Shown one piece after another: positions 37,286 to 50,773 of a DNA stretch of 64,000 nucleotides. Within the stretch, counting starts at the first letter, position 1, and the number at the start of each line of letters is the position of its first letter. The stretch is from Plasmodium malariae (lineage: Eukaryota > Apicomplexa > Aconoidasida > Haemosporida > Plasmodiidae), in contig NC_041788.1 in assembly GCF_900090045.1 (NCBI RefSeq), forward strand, positions 124,001-188,000, read 5' to 3'. The translations under genes were made by a program, and so were the position numbers. The notes below the pieces were generated by a model that worked only from the letters and a program-made list of their open reading frames with translations, was not told the origin of the DNA and made no database searches.

Positions 37286-39580
37286 GATAATATATTGCTC
37301 TATATATGAATAATATAAGTACAATTTTTATGGATGCTATAATAATAATAATAATAATAATACTAAGAGTATAAACATTTTATTTTAGAAGGACTTATCA
37401 TTGCTCTTAAAAAACATATATTATTTTAACAGTATATTAATGGTAATAATATAATGATAGAATAATATTTTGTTTTATAATAATAAATACAGAAGCTTTA
37501 TATAATACCTCAACCCATACAATCCTTTATAGTATAAAATATATATACTACAACCTCATATATGCAGAAATATATATTATTAATACAAATAAAAATTGAT
37601 TTTTTAATATTCTACCATAATTTTTGAATTTTATTTTTAATTATGTTTAATATATACCTCTATTAATTAAAGAAAAATTTTTATATTCAACTACTTAATT
37701 TTTTATATATTTTTTTTAATTAATTTTTTCTTACATAGAATATACATTAAATACGAAGGAAAAAAATAAATAAAATAAAACACTGTCAAAACTGTAGTAT
37801 TTGTCTTTTTTGTTCATAAATTTATTATTTGAATGGACTAAAGTATTTTAATAAATTTTAGTAATATTAATTAATAAAAAAAAATATATATGTACTCTTA
37901 TTAGAATTTTTATTATCTATATTTTCATTTTCACCATGCAATATTCCCATACATATTAGCGTAATTTTCAATAGGTCCCATGTATATTTTTACAAAGAAA
38001 AATATATGCAATGATCAATTGATTAACTAAAAAATAATTTTCAAAATTTATATAAATGGGATAATTAAAATATATATTAATATTTTAATATTATTTTCAT
38101 ATGAACCTATAAAAAATCATATATAAAAAGTAAAATTTAATCATGTAAATTACTTTTGGAAAATGTTGCACGATAATTTTTATTCATTAGTATTATTTAG
38201 GCAAAACTTTATCACGAAATTAGGGCTTTAATTTTGATATGATTTAATAATATTTATTAAAAAAATAAAAAAATATTATCATTTATAAATCAATTATAAA
38301 AAAATAATTCTTTTTTCATTTTTTTTCTGTTTATAAAATTTATATTATTAATATGAAAAAATTACTAATGGTTAATATGGACTATGTAAACATATGTACA
38401 TCTATGAAATTATATTAATTATCAAATTAATATATTTAATTACAAGCATATAAAATAAAATTCATATATAAATATTTATCTACGTGTGATTATTTTACTG
38501 AAAAAAAGAATGCATTTATGTTTTTTACCCTTAGTAGAAATTTTTATTTTTATAGATATATAGTACATTCTTAGATGTCTACAATTATGGAAAAATAATA
38601 ATAAAAGGAAAACTATTTCAATGTACTATTTATTGATATATAATTACATTTAATTGAGGAAAGTTGTCCATTAACGTTGTAAAAAATAATGAAATATATA
38701 CAGTATATTTATTTATATATTTTCAATATAAATTAAATTTAATTTTTTTTAAAAAATTGAATTAACTCCTAAATTATAAACAATAATAGAATAAAAAATG
38801 GTTTTAACAGTTCACTTCAATAAAAAAAAACTAAAATTTAAAGTTTTAAGCAATAATTGATAACTCACACAATAAAGTTATTATTTTTTTATATATTTAT
38901 TTTTTCCCTTTCAAACTAGGAACAAATAGTTAAACAATTAATAAAATAACTATTATAATATGTATTATTTATAACGCATGTCTCATAAAACATAATTTAT
39001 AAAGTAATTAATATGTATTTTTAAGTAAATGTATATATATATTTCAATGCAACGAAGTTCATGAACTTCATATAATTACTTACAAAGTAAGTCCTGTTAA
39101 TTTTTTATTTTAAAGTAGTAAAGCATATTTTTTGAATTATATCAACATAAATAATTTTAAATTAGAAAAAGCGAAATATTAAAAAATACTTTTTCATATA
39201 GTTCAAATATAAAATAACATACGGCTTAAGTGAAACAATAAAAATTGTACTATAATAAATTCATTTTAAGACGCACATATATATTTTCTATGAAGGTATA
39301 TATAAATACACAAATATATATTTGAAGTCATAATATATAATGAAATGAAATAATAATTTAAAATATATTTTGAAGAAAAATAATACGTTCAAATTCAAAA
39401 AAATCTAAGAATATATTTTTCTATTGTTGTATATCAAAAATTCCTTGTTCATGTAGGTGCACTTCAATAAAAGTAATCAATTATGAGAATGTTTAATAGA
39501 TATATAACTAAAGATAGAAAAGTTATTACTTCACATTAATCACCTCCTTATAGAAAGGTTCGTATTTCTTATTGTTCATT
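37286..39580. other. Intergenic region between fam-m E and fam-l F
   Basis: About 2.3 kb with no gene seen. It is shorter than the A-B and C-D intervals and only weakly similar to them. Confidence 0.6.
37339..37361. repeat. (ATA)n microsatellite
   Basis: Short trinucleotide run of ATA/AAT units in the upstream region of gene E. Confidence 0.8.
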
Positions 39581-40600
39581 TTACCTTTTTTTGAACTTAA
39601 TTTTTTCATATTTTTTAACTTTTTTATGGTAGTAAAAAACCCTTAATATACATGTGACACCTATTATAAAAAGGGGTATAAAATATAGCAGAAAACCAAA
39701 GAAACCGGTTATATAATAATGATCATCTATTGAGGTACCAACATTTTCTTTTACTTGATCAATTGATTTGAAGAATGAACTAAAAGGGGAATTTATCAAC
39801 CTGTTATGCAGAGGTTTCAACATTACTTGTAGTGCTTTCGCATTTCCTTCAGTTCGGTACCCCAAAGATACAGAGATAATATTCAAAACCTTAAACAAAC
39901 CATTTATAAGTCCATAACCCACGAATAAATCTAGTAAAAGTAATATGGATAACAACAAAACAAAAAATATAGGTAAACCTAATCGAAATCCGTACTTTTT
40001 ACATATTATTTTTTGGTAAATCTTATTACTAATCCCCCTGTTGTTTTTAAGAAAGTTTGCATAATCAAGTTCTTTGAATATCTTTTTTTCGAAACGAGAA
40101 TATTGTTCTTTTTCAAATATACAAGAAATATTTTTCTTATCTTTTTTGGGCCTTTCTATATTCCTTGATAAACTTCTATTTGATTGTCTATTTAATTGTG
40201 CAAATATGTTTTCATTATTAGATATATCTTTTCTTTCTGTCATATCATTATTTAGTATCCCTACTTTTAACCCCATAGTACACAAATCCTTATTATGCTT
40301 ACATTTTGCTAATAATCGATAATTCTTTGTATTTAATTTTTTGTCATTTATATAGTTTTCACCCAAAGATCCATAAAATGTCCTCTAAAACAATAAAGTA
40401 AATATTTATAATTAAAAACAATCAATAATATTATTCTAAAAAAAATGTATTAATAAATATAAAGCACAAGAAAAAGAAATATTTGCAAATATCATTAAAT
40501 AATATTATCATACAGTTTCATTACTAAAATGGCATATCCATGTTAAAGGTATAAAAGTAGCAATATTAATAAATAAGAGTAACATAATTTTTTTTTCCAT
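39581..40600 (-). CDS. fam-l: fam-l type two-TM exported protein (gene F)
   Basis: Exon 1 is 40514..40600 (29 codons, MEKKIMLLLFIN... ending CHFSNET), donor GTATGA. Exon 2 is 39581..40384 behind TTTTAG (RTFYGSLGENY...). The protein is 296 residues. It has a hydrophobic leader, RLLAK after KNY, a basic linker with SCIFEKEQYS, the core KELDYANFLKNNRGISNK, TM1 at FRLGLPIFFVLLLSILLLLDL, a loop of about 85 residues unlike that of B and D, TM2 at GFLLYFIPLFIIGVTCIL, and ending KKVKKYEKIKFKKR. It is clearly a different member from the B/D pair, and the block duplication does not explain it. Doublet partner is E. Confidence 0.87.
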
Positions 40601-40994
40601 TATATAAAATTTATATGTTGTAGTATGTTCAATTAAAAAAAAATTATATTCATGTAATATACATATAATAGTGACACTACATCTATTTTTTTAATTTTTT
40701 ATTATTCTGTTCTCATAAAAAAATTATGTAACAAAAATATCAATAATACATTTTATAGAACAGAAAGAAAAAAATAAATGTTATAAATTATTTTAAAATT
40801 TATATTTTAATTTTATTCTCTAAAATCTAATTTAATTAAAATAATTATAATTTATTTTAATTCATACGTATTTAGAATATATAATTTTGTTACCTAGTAT
40901 AGTAAATTAACAAATGGTATCATTAATTTTCTTCAAAAAAAAAAATATATTTTTTTTTTTTTGCTATTTGTAAATATTGAATTTATCTGAAGTA

Positions 40995-41012
40995 TAGAAT
41001 ATAGAGAATATA
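40995..41012 (-). promoter_or_regulatory. Conserved upstream element, gene F
   Basis: TAGAATATAGAGAATATA, 17 of 18 matches to the reference, about 395 bp upstream of the F start. No clear second arm was seen. Confidence 0.5.
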
Positions 41013-43282
41013 GATATAATCTATTGTTATAATTATTGATACATTAATTACTAATGTTACCAAATTCACTATTTTACTATATGTATTATTATAATTTCAT
41101 AAACATCATATATTCCAAAAATTGGATATATTTGATATAAAATAATAATTGTTCGAACAATATTATAATAGTAAGAATAAATTAAAAGAGTAATAATTTG
41201 TAAAAAGGTTTCATTCAATGTTTGATACATACTTTAGTTACTCTTTAAACACATACATTCTTTTATATACTATAACATATTTAAAAAAATTAACAACGTC
41301 CTACATAACATATGAACATTTTACATTTCAAATGTAAAGAGAGGATTATTTTTTATTCGAGTACTGCAATTTTTTAAAATTCTAATTATTAACTTCATTT
41401 TATATGATAATTCTTTATGTTATTTTTTAGCTTCATTTATATAATATATTTTGTTTTTCTTAAATATATATATATAGAAGAAATATTAATATAGCAAAAA
41501 CAAGAACAAAAAAAAAAAATAAAATTGTTTTGTAATTTTTATTAGAATTTGATCAAATTTTTATGTGCATCCTTCCAAATATTAATATCTGTTCGTCTAT
41601 TTGCAACTATATTTATGCAACAAAAATCAAATACTTTGTATTCTTGGTAATTTAATAAATATATTTTAAAAAGTGCATGCCTTATGATTAAAAAACAAAT
41701 ATAAATCTTAATTGGACGGTTAAAATGTAAATTAAAAAATAGTATTTTTAAAAAACATAAAACCTAAACACTTGTAAGGCACTTAAATAAAACCTCTTAA
41801 AAAATTGTATAATTTATAATTAATAATCTGATACGCATTATAGTTAATGCTTAAATTAAAATACATAAGAAATTATATTTTTTATAAAAGCAATATAACA
41901 TTTATATGAGTTGACTTATACATATATGCTGATTAACTTTTATTTAATATTATATAATTAAAATAAAGATGAAAAAAATATTCGAAAAATTTTAAAGATA
42001 TTAATAAAATCTATATACACTTATGCACGTATTTAATGTCATATTATTATTCTGAAAAGCTTATTTATAAAAAAAAAATGAAAAGTAACACAAATTCATA
42101 ATTTTTATTCATATATACTCCTGTTATGGAAAAATATTTATTTAACTTTAAAAGTTAAATATATATTATTTAATTGTTAAATGTATTTCATTGAAAATAT
42201 ATTAATAACATTTATTATGCATTAATTTTTTAAGACTTAACCAAAACAATCATTTTTTTATTGTTATAATATAACTCCAAATTAACAGAGATACAAAAAT
42301 ATAATCTCTTAATATATTTCCAAAAAAAAAAATATATTTCTTTTTTATCCACATTTTTTTTATTATAGAAATTTAGATAATTTTTATGCGATTTAATTCT
42401 AACAATTAATTAAATTCAAAAATAATACGAAAAAAGTATCATAATTCAATTAATTATAAAGCATTATAAATTTTAAAATAAATAAAGTTCTATTAATAAT
42501 TTTTCTTTAAAATCAAAATAATATTTGTGTATTTTGACAACATCATAAATAGGATAAATATATAAAAATTTAATAAACACATTCTTATATTAAGTTTTAA
42601 AATATATATTTCTCAAGTTCCTTTACATAAATTATCTATTACATGTATATTTAAATAAGAAATACATGTTAATTAAATAGAACACAAACTTTTAGTTTTA
42701 TTAAATGAAGAGTAAATTGAAACATCTAAATTAAAACTAATATACAATATGTTTCTTTGACAAATATTTAATATACTTAAATTCTTAAAATAGAAAAAAG
42801 AAAATATATGATTGTTAAATATATAAACTACCTCACTAGCTCGAGTGATATATTGAATGTTACTATATATATTAAATTTAATGAATACATAATTTTTATT
42901 ATAAAAATTTAGATTAAAATATATACACATATTTTCTTCCTATAAAAAACTCACATTGCTATGAATACTCAGAAATATCAATTTCTTAGTTTTATTAAAC
43001 ACAATATTCCATATATATATATAATGTTAAGACAGGTTAATAAATAAATTCAAAATAATACATCACAATAGAAAAAGATATATAAAAACATTCTACTTTT
43101 ATAAATATTTAGTACATATACTTTTATCCTTATTTATAAATATATATGCATATATTATATCTTTACCTAGATAAAATGTACATGGATCTAATAAGGAAAT
43201 ATGTTGTAAACATTATATTATACAAAATGTTATATACTTTTTTTAGTTGCAAGATAAACATTTTCCCTCATAGCAATATTTT
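41013..43282. other. Intergenic region upstream of fam-l F
   Basis: No gene supported. An open frame at 42673-42930 on the minus strand has no leader or splice context and is treated as chance. A short imperfect palindrome, TCACTAGCTCGAGTGA, lies at 42833-42848. Confidence 0.55.
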
Positions 43283-43890
43283 TACACATATTTTTGAACT
43301 AAATTTCCTTTAACTTCAAATGCCGATAATAAGAGTTTAACCAATACATGAATAACCATAGAAATACTTAATATAACTAGGAATAACGAAAAACATGCAA
43401 ATTTATCATAGATTTCTAAGAATAAAAGTAATAAAATTCTTATTATCAAAAGTTTTACTGGTGCAAAAAATGTTAAAAAGATTCTTTCACAAACTACATA
43501 TATTAAAATTTTTTTCCAAGTAGAACAGGTACATTTTTTGTATTATATATAAAGGAATAAATTCCTTATAGAGTGGTTTTTTAAAAAATATTCTACTGTT
43601 GAAAAAGATTTATATATGACAAAAGGATACTTCTTGACTAAATCTTTTTGATTCAGCACTTGAATTATATTTATTTGACTATTAACTTTTCCTATCATAC
43701 TCTGATTCTCAATTAACGTACTAATTTCTTTAATGATTGTATCTCTTTTTATGTAACATTTTTTAAAGCCACAATTTTGGTTTCGATCGAATTTTCTAGT
43801 AATAATATACTTGTTCTTGAATTGAATATTCCATCTTCACAGTTTTTATTATCTAAATATTAATTACATATACTTTACAAATAAAAGAAT
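43283..43890 (-). pseudogene. Third leader-exon family, copy 3: best preserved body
   Basis: The minus strand has one frame running from about 43800 to a TAA just above 43283 with a single internal TAA (43545-43543). Upstream, a second frame reads LDNKNCEDG then NSRTSILLLEN, matching the KSLDN...RT region of the copies at 10.6 and 27.1 kb. A frame change joins the two. The body has KKCYIKRDTIIKEISTLIEN, KDLVKKYPF, and two hydrophobic segments (IFLTFFAPVKLLIIRILLLL; ACFSLFLVILSISMVI) flanking FLEIYDKF, so it was a two-TM protein. The leader exon expected near 44.1 kb is decayed. Function unknown. An annotation as a short active gene is possible but unlikely. Confidence 0.65.
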
Positions 43891-45714
43891 ATATTTTTAA
43901 TATTCATAATTTGATAAATTTACTTAAGCATTAGGTAGAACCTTTTTATTATCATATATATATTATTCACCCTTTTTGTGTGCTTAAAATAAGGATAGTG
44001 TTCAAATATTTTTTTTTTCATAGAGATGTTAAAATATTTTCTTTATTAAATATATTTTGTTTATAATATTATAATTTTAAAAAATAATTATTTCATTTAA
44101 ATTATTACAGGAATTAAAAACTTATAAAGTTCATAATATTAATAAACTAATTCTATTAAAGAGTAAAATTTATATAAATTCATGGAAGACATTAATAGTT
44201 AACATATAAAATAATTTTAAAATAATTAATTATTATAGCTATATATCAGATTTATTATCATATGCTTTTCCATTTTATCAATATTTTATTTTTCATTATA
44301 CCATAAATAAGTAATAATTGAAAGATTCATATATATATACTATTTTCCTTTATTAGAAAAAAAAAGTATATTTTTTTCGATATTCAATTATTGTTATAAT
44401 TGAATGTATATTACAATAAAAAATTACATAAATTTATATATGAAGTTGTAAAAATAAAATAAATTATTATTGATATAAAAATCATTTATAAAAGAGTAAT
44501 ACTTAATTTTTTTTTAATATATTATAATATATTAATGTGATATGTTTATACTACTAATATCATATAAAAACATTGTTGAATCTTAATGTTATTATTATTT
44601 AATATGATTTAATATGATTTATTTTATTTATTTAAAATTCCAAAAAATACTATTGTTACAATATTTATACGTCTAATGAGTACTAAAATATATATATAAA
44701 ATACTTTTATCAGTACAAAAATATTCAATATATATGAGTATTGTTATACTTTAATTATGGCCTTTCTGGTTAGAAAAAATTATGGTAAATAATAACATTT
44801 TATTTTGAAAATATATTAAATGGAAAAGAATGATTCTTATAATTTAATTTTATATATTTTAATAAAAAAATTTTGTAAATCCTCTAGATTTCAATATGAT
44901 ATAATATAAAATGATTATAATATTATTACATTTAACAAAAATAATTATTTAAAATACTTAGATAAATATATTTGATAACAATGTTGGAAATTAAAAGAAC
45001 AAATATGCTACGATTATAAATTTCTATTTACACTGCATATTCTTGTTCTTATGTAATTTGTTCATAACACAAAAAAAATTTTGAAATTTTTTTTTGTTTT
45101 ATATGCAAATAAGATATTATCTCATATATACAAAGCAACATGAATAAGACATATATATATATATATTTAAATAATGAGTTTACTGTTTTTTTTTTTTTTA
45201 CTATTATTTTATTTCTATATTCTTTTAAATTATTTCTTTTATTAAGCATATATAAAATATTAGTAAATTTACATTCACCCTATCGATATAATTAATAAGA
45301 GAATTAGAAAATTCCGTTTTCTCTTATTATTAAACCTAATTCCATTTTGTGTCACTCAAAATAATGTAAATATTGTACATTACTGTCAAATATTAGAAAT
45401 ATCAATAAATTATCAAAAACTTTTGTTGATATTAATAAAATGATATAACAATAATAATTTCATGATATCATCTACATTGTATACATCCATGAAGATTAAA
45501 TATATTCATTAATTACTAATACATCTGCGCATAATTTCATGATATTACTTTATATAAAAATAATGTTACAAATAAAATAGAATATTAATAATTCAGCGCA
45601 AAAAAAAGGAAAAAGTAAAAAAAATAATTTATCATATTATGTATTAGTATTTGATTAAAATTAATTCACTAATATATCATTTTTAAAAATTTTAAAAATT
45701 ATAAAATCGTATAT

Positions 45715-45753
<39 letters not shown>

Positions 45754-46597
45754 CCTTATGGTAATATATTTTAGTAAATTTTGAAAAATTGCACTAGTGC
45801 TTCAACGAATGATAATAATAAAAAAATAAATGATTTTAACCTTCCATCTAATTTTAAAGAATTAGAATCCCCATGTTAGTAAAAAATAATAAATAATCCT
45901 CATTTCAAAAATATATTATTTTATTGTATATTCATAACATCCAATTTATATCATAAAAAAAAAAGAAAAACATCTATTAAAAAGTATTAAGTAATAAATA
46001 TATTTCATAATATATTTCTAATTAAAATTATTTTATACAATAAATGCTATGTTTTTTTTCTTGAAGAAAATATATACAATGCAACATAATACTTTCAATT
46101 TTTTCCAATAAACACAAAAATGTACATTTATTTTTTATAAAAAGGTAATCATATATTTCTCATATTACAAACACAAATAATCATCTTACATTACAAAAAT
46201 ATAAAATATTCGAAACGAGTATTATTCATTTAAAATATAAATTCTAACAGGACATCAATTAACATACATTAAGTTTTTATTATATATTAATTTTAACTCC
46301 AATACATATATTCCACATAAGAATCTATTTTAATGAACAAATATATATATTAAGCAATAATATTTAATTATTCTGAAACAACAATTTATAATACAAAATG
46401 AATATATTTAAAACTTTCGTATTCACAAATATATTAAGAACATAATTTCTTATTTTTCGTAATAACCTTATACGATATACACCTGTGCTTCTATGAAATT
46501 ATTTCAATTATAACTATGTTTACAATAAATGTATATCTAAACAAATTATAATTATTACTTCATATAAATAATTTCCTTAAAGAAAAATTCATTCTAC
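43891..46597. other. Intergenic region and 3' flank of fam-m G
   Basis: No gene supported. The last 600 bp closely match the 3' flank of gene A (2.4-2.85 kb), including TATATATTAAGCAATAATATTT. A frame at 45049-45249 on the minus strand is low complexity and rejected. Confidence 0.6.
45720..45751. repeat. (AT)n microsatellite
   Basis: Thirty-two bases of uninterrupted AT, the longest TA-type run in the window. Confidence 0.9.
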
Positions 46598-47488
46598 TCA
46601 TTGTTCTTTTTGTACATTCATTAACTTAAATTTTTTATATTCTTCATTATTTATTAAGATCTTAGGTATAGTTGTTATAATTACGATAGCTAAAATAATA
46701 ATAAGTACTCCAAAAAATATTGAACAAATATAGTCTTGTACTGCAGTAGGATCAAGTCCTGTAATTAAACCAATCATTCCTAGAAAATGAATCTTTAGAG
46801 TTCTCAAATAACCCAATCCTTGTAATATAGGGAATCCTATTCCAAACAAAAAAAAAAGAAAAAAAACAGCAACTGCAAATCCGTAACTTCTAAATTTTAT
46901 TTTTTTAAAATTTTTATCACTAATTCTTTTATTCTGTTCTTGGAAGATCTCATAATCTTTTTTTCTAATCCATTTTTTTTCAAAATTGAAATATTTTCTA
47001 TCAGACATTCCATCATTATAATCCGTAAGTTTTATATAAAATCTCTTCTTACTTAATGATTTATTGGGTTTTCCATTTTTCAGTATTCCCCCTTTTTTAT
47101 TATTAGATTTATCTTTATTTTTACACTCTTTATAATTTGGCATATCTTTTAATACTACAATATTTGAGCCCTTATTCTCTTTATATTCAGCTAGTAATCT
47201 ATAGGTTCTTTTTTTTAAAACTCTACCAAGAGTGTAACTCTCATCCGAAGACTTGATAAACCCATTCTAAAAAAAGAAAAATGTAAATATTTTTTATTTA
47301 ATAGAATAAATAATTCCATTATAAAAAGTAGTATTTATAAAAAAAAAAAAAACACTAACAAAATATATACCCAACAATTTCCTTATATAATATTATCATA
47401 CCATGTCATTTATAAAATGCCATAACCGAGTAAAAAGAATAAGCATAGAAATTTTAATTAAAAACAGAGTTTTGATATTTTGTTCCAT
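46598..47488 (-). CDS. fam-m: fam-m type two-TM exported protein (gene G), divergent and unpaired
   Basis: Exon 1 is 47402..47488 (29 codons, MEQNIKTLFLIK... ending WHFINDM), donor GTATGA. Exon 2 is 46598..47266 behind TTTTTTTAG (NGFIKSSDES...). The protein is 251 residues. It carries RLLAE after RTY, the only fam gene here whose site fits the classical PEXEL RxLxE/Q/D. The family signature FDGKHFHFE is altered to SDRKYFNFE; the following KKWIRKKDYE is kept. Two membrane segments follow (VAVFFLFFLFGIGFPIL; FFGVLIIILAIVIITTI), then EEYKKFKLM and a short extra tail. The 3' flank is of the gene A type. No fam-l gene is found 3-5 kb upstream, where a partner would be expected. Confidence 0.85.
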
Positions 47489-47910
47489 GATATACATCTT
47501 TGATATTATTAATATATTTGTAAAAAAAAAAAAATTAATAATAATATAATATATTAATAATGGTGTATGTTAGTATATTTAAAAAAAAAAAAAAAAAAAT
47601 TTTTTATTTTTTCGTAATTATTCTATGAAATGTATATAACTGTAATGAATTTTACAACATATATAAAAAAAAATATATACATTTAAAAAGGTATTATAAA
47701 ATGTTTACCTTAACCATATTCATAAAAAATACACTTTCATTCAAATAAAATGATTTAAATTTATTAGTAATTATTCTAATACATTATTTTATTATTTCAT
47801 TTAGTGTACTAATTAAATAATATTTTTGTGAATCATTTTCATGATAAATGAAGAGAAAAAAATTTCATTTCCTTCCTATTATTTGAAAATATTTAAGTTT
47901 CGATATAATA

Positions 47911-47928
47911 TAGAATGTATACAGTATA
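47911..47928 (-). promoter_or_regulatory. Conserved upstream element, gene G (weak)
   Basis: TAGAATGTATACAGTATA, about 14 of 18 matches, about 425 bp upstream of the G start. This is the least conserved copy, with the GAGA core changed. Confidence 0.35.
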
Positions 47929-50751
47929 TTTGTAATAATGTATTACTATAAAGGATAAAACAATTTTTAATTTTAATTATTTTTTCATGTTAATAATTTT
48001 TATTTTATAAACATTATATTCTTGATAAATAATCATTTTTAGTAAAATACTAATTATCGTAACGATATAATAAAAGTAATAATAATCAAAAAAAACAACA
48101 TTCTGTGTTATGTAAATTATAAAAAAATTGTTAGTTACACTTTGGATACATTCCCACTTTTGTAATCAATAACACAATTAAAAAATCTTTTTTATAGGTT
48201 ACCATCTTTTGTACGAATAAATATATATTTTAAAATCACTTATATATTTATTTTTTTTATTTTTCTATCATATTATTTCAAAAATATGATATTAATTTAA
48301 GTTTAATTTATACCGTTATTTAAAAAAAAAAAAATTATATTCAGGTATTTAGTTATTTTATATATTTTTAATTAATTATATGTAATTAAAAGAAATATTA
48401 TTGAAGTAAAAAAAAAAAAAAATTAGAGAGAAAGGGAATGGAAAATAATGTTATAAAAATATTTCATACTTTTTCATTATATAAAAATATATTAAATGGT
48501 AACGAATTTATTAATAATACACAGGATATAACATGCATATAACCAATGAAAAAAAATAACAATATAATCTACTAATATGTGTGATACATTACTTTTTCTA
48601 TTAAAAATTTTAAAAAGAAATTATTCTTTTTTATTTATTTTTATAAAGGTGCTAGGTGTGAGGATTATATTTTACTGCTACTCTATAATAAATCTACATA
48701 AATATATAAATAAATAATATTCTATTAAACGAACTTTTAACAACAATAATATATTGTGCTAAAATTTTTCTAAACCTTATGCGTTATTGAAAAGAGAACA
48801 TTAATTGTAATAATATGATGAGCACCAAAAACCATTGTAAACATCTGAAATATAACTTTATACTACTGTTCTGAAGAAGTACTATATTCTAAGCGTGTAT
48901 ATAAAAAATTAAAAAAGAGTAAAAATAGATAAATTTATAGGCCTATTTTAAAACTACAAAAATTAACATTATTATATTTTTATTATTTTATTGTATATAT
49001 ATGTATATATATCATATTTATGAACACACTTATTTCATTACTTCTTCCTTTTCTCACACTTTTCAGTTTTCGTTCTTTTATTACAGATAATGTTACTATA
49101 TAATATATACAATAAAATATTTTTTATATATACAAAAATATAAATATAAACCATAAAATCACTATAAAACGTAAGTGCAGTATATTATAAAATTATGTTA
49201 AATTAGATATAAATGGGCTTTTTCTTTTTTAGTAACACTAATTATTTATAAATATATTTTTTCTTCTTTTTAAACAATATATATCTATACTTATTTAAAT
49301 TATTTATGTTTTATTTATAATTTAAATATTATGAGAAATTATATTAATTTCCTTGTATAATATTAAAATTTCTCTTTATTGTATTTATATATTATAACAT
49401 ATTTGTGTTATCATACATATACATATATATAATAATTAAATTTACATATTTTTCATATTGTGTATTTATATATTTAATACATATCAAAAAAACTTGTTAT
49501 ATAAAAATAAAATTAAATATAAAAATATTATAATCATATATATACAAGCTATATGATAAAATATTTACATATTATAAAATATTCACTTTAATATTCAATT
49601 CCTATAGAATTTAATATATTGTCTGTATGGTTACAGCTATAATTTATTTATGTATATCTATAAGTTTTGCCTTAGAAATATGAAAAACTCCTTAAAAAAT
49701 GTCATTTTTTTTATTTTTAATATAAATTGTATGTTTTACTGTTTCTGAAATGTCGTTATTATTCAATTAATACACACAGACTGTTAGAGAATTCTGAAAA
49801 ATAAAACCCGTAATATAATAACATATATATGTGTTATACAAAAAAAAAATAAATTTTGCATAAAATTACAATTTTTCAAATATTAATTTCGAACTTGTAC
49901 AAATTATACGACTAATAAAAATAGTTGACTACACACACAATTTGTTAATGAGCCCTATGAAGCTCCTAAATCTTAATGATTTCCATTATTTATAATGCAT
50001 TCACTCTAGCAGTTAAACAAATGAAAAGAAGCATATTCTAATAATATTTAGTACGATTTTATCTAATAATTTCATTTACATTTATTGTATTATTTTTTAT
50101 ATTTTTTCGTTTTTTCAAAATACAAATTAGTCCAAATAAAAATGATAATTCTCTAATACTATTCCCTTAATCTATTACAACAAGAAACTATTGGTGCAAT
50201 TGTGTTATACTTACAAATATGTATTTGTTTTAATATTATTTTACTTCATCTGAAAAATGATTTTACCTTCAATAAAAATAAAATATAAATTTTCTGAATT
50301 ATCTATATGAACAAAATAATAATTTAACAGGTCATTCTTCCGAAAATGATCATACATTTGTATGTGACAATACATCCTATATATAATATTGCACTGTAAA
50401 TAAATATAATATATAAATGTTCAATAATAATAACCTTTGTGCATAAAAAATAAATTGTTGAATTAATTGAAGTATAACAAAAAAAAAAAAGAAGATTAAA
50501 ACAATTTTTTTTATTAATAATAACAGAAGATTAATAGTACATAAGTTAATATTATTTCAATAGAAATATAAAAATTACGTATATAAAGACTTATGTAAAC
50601 TCTTTTAAGAAGATAAAAAAAAAATGTTCAATTAAAAAGCAAATAATTTATTAAATTTTATAAATTTTTAATTAGACACGGAACGTATTTAAAAAATCAT
50701 TAATTTTAATTTGATAATATCCATCCCATTGTTCTACACACATATATAGGA

Positions 50752-50773
50752 TACCTACGAATTCTTGTAGGTA
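50752..50773. other. Small perfect hairpin
   Basis: TACCTAC and GTAGGTA flank an 8-nt loop GAATTCTT, with GGAT and ATCC in the flanks that could extend the pairing with bulges. It is locally GC-rich in a gene-free stretch. No RNA family is recognised. Confidence 0.3.

Larger units (their letters stand above)
22020..37290. repeat. Segmental duplication, copy 2 (fam-l D to fam-m E)
   Basis: Second copy of the 5.6-20.8 kb block, carrying D, the relict gene, the spacer frames and islands, and fam-m E with its element. Gene order and strand are the same as in copy 1, so this is a direct repeat that arose by tandem duplication or unequal exchange. The boundaries are approximate. Confidence 0.8.

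Noticed and set aside
40074..40322. Open frame of about 82 codons on the plus strand
   Set aside because: It is antisense to exon 2 of fam-l F, whose own frame is clearly the coding one.
42673..42930. Minus-strand open frame of 85 codons
   Set aside because: No leader exon, PEXEL-like site or homolog in the other units.
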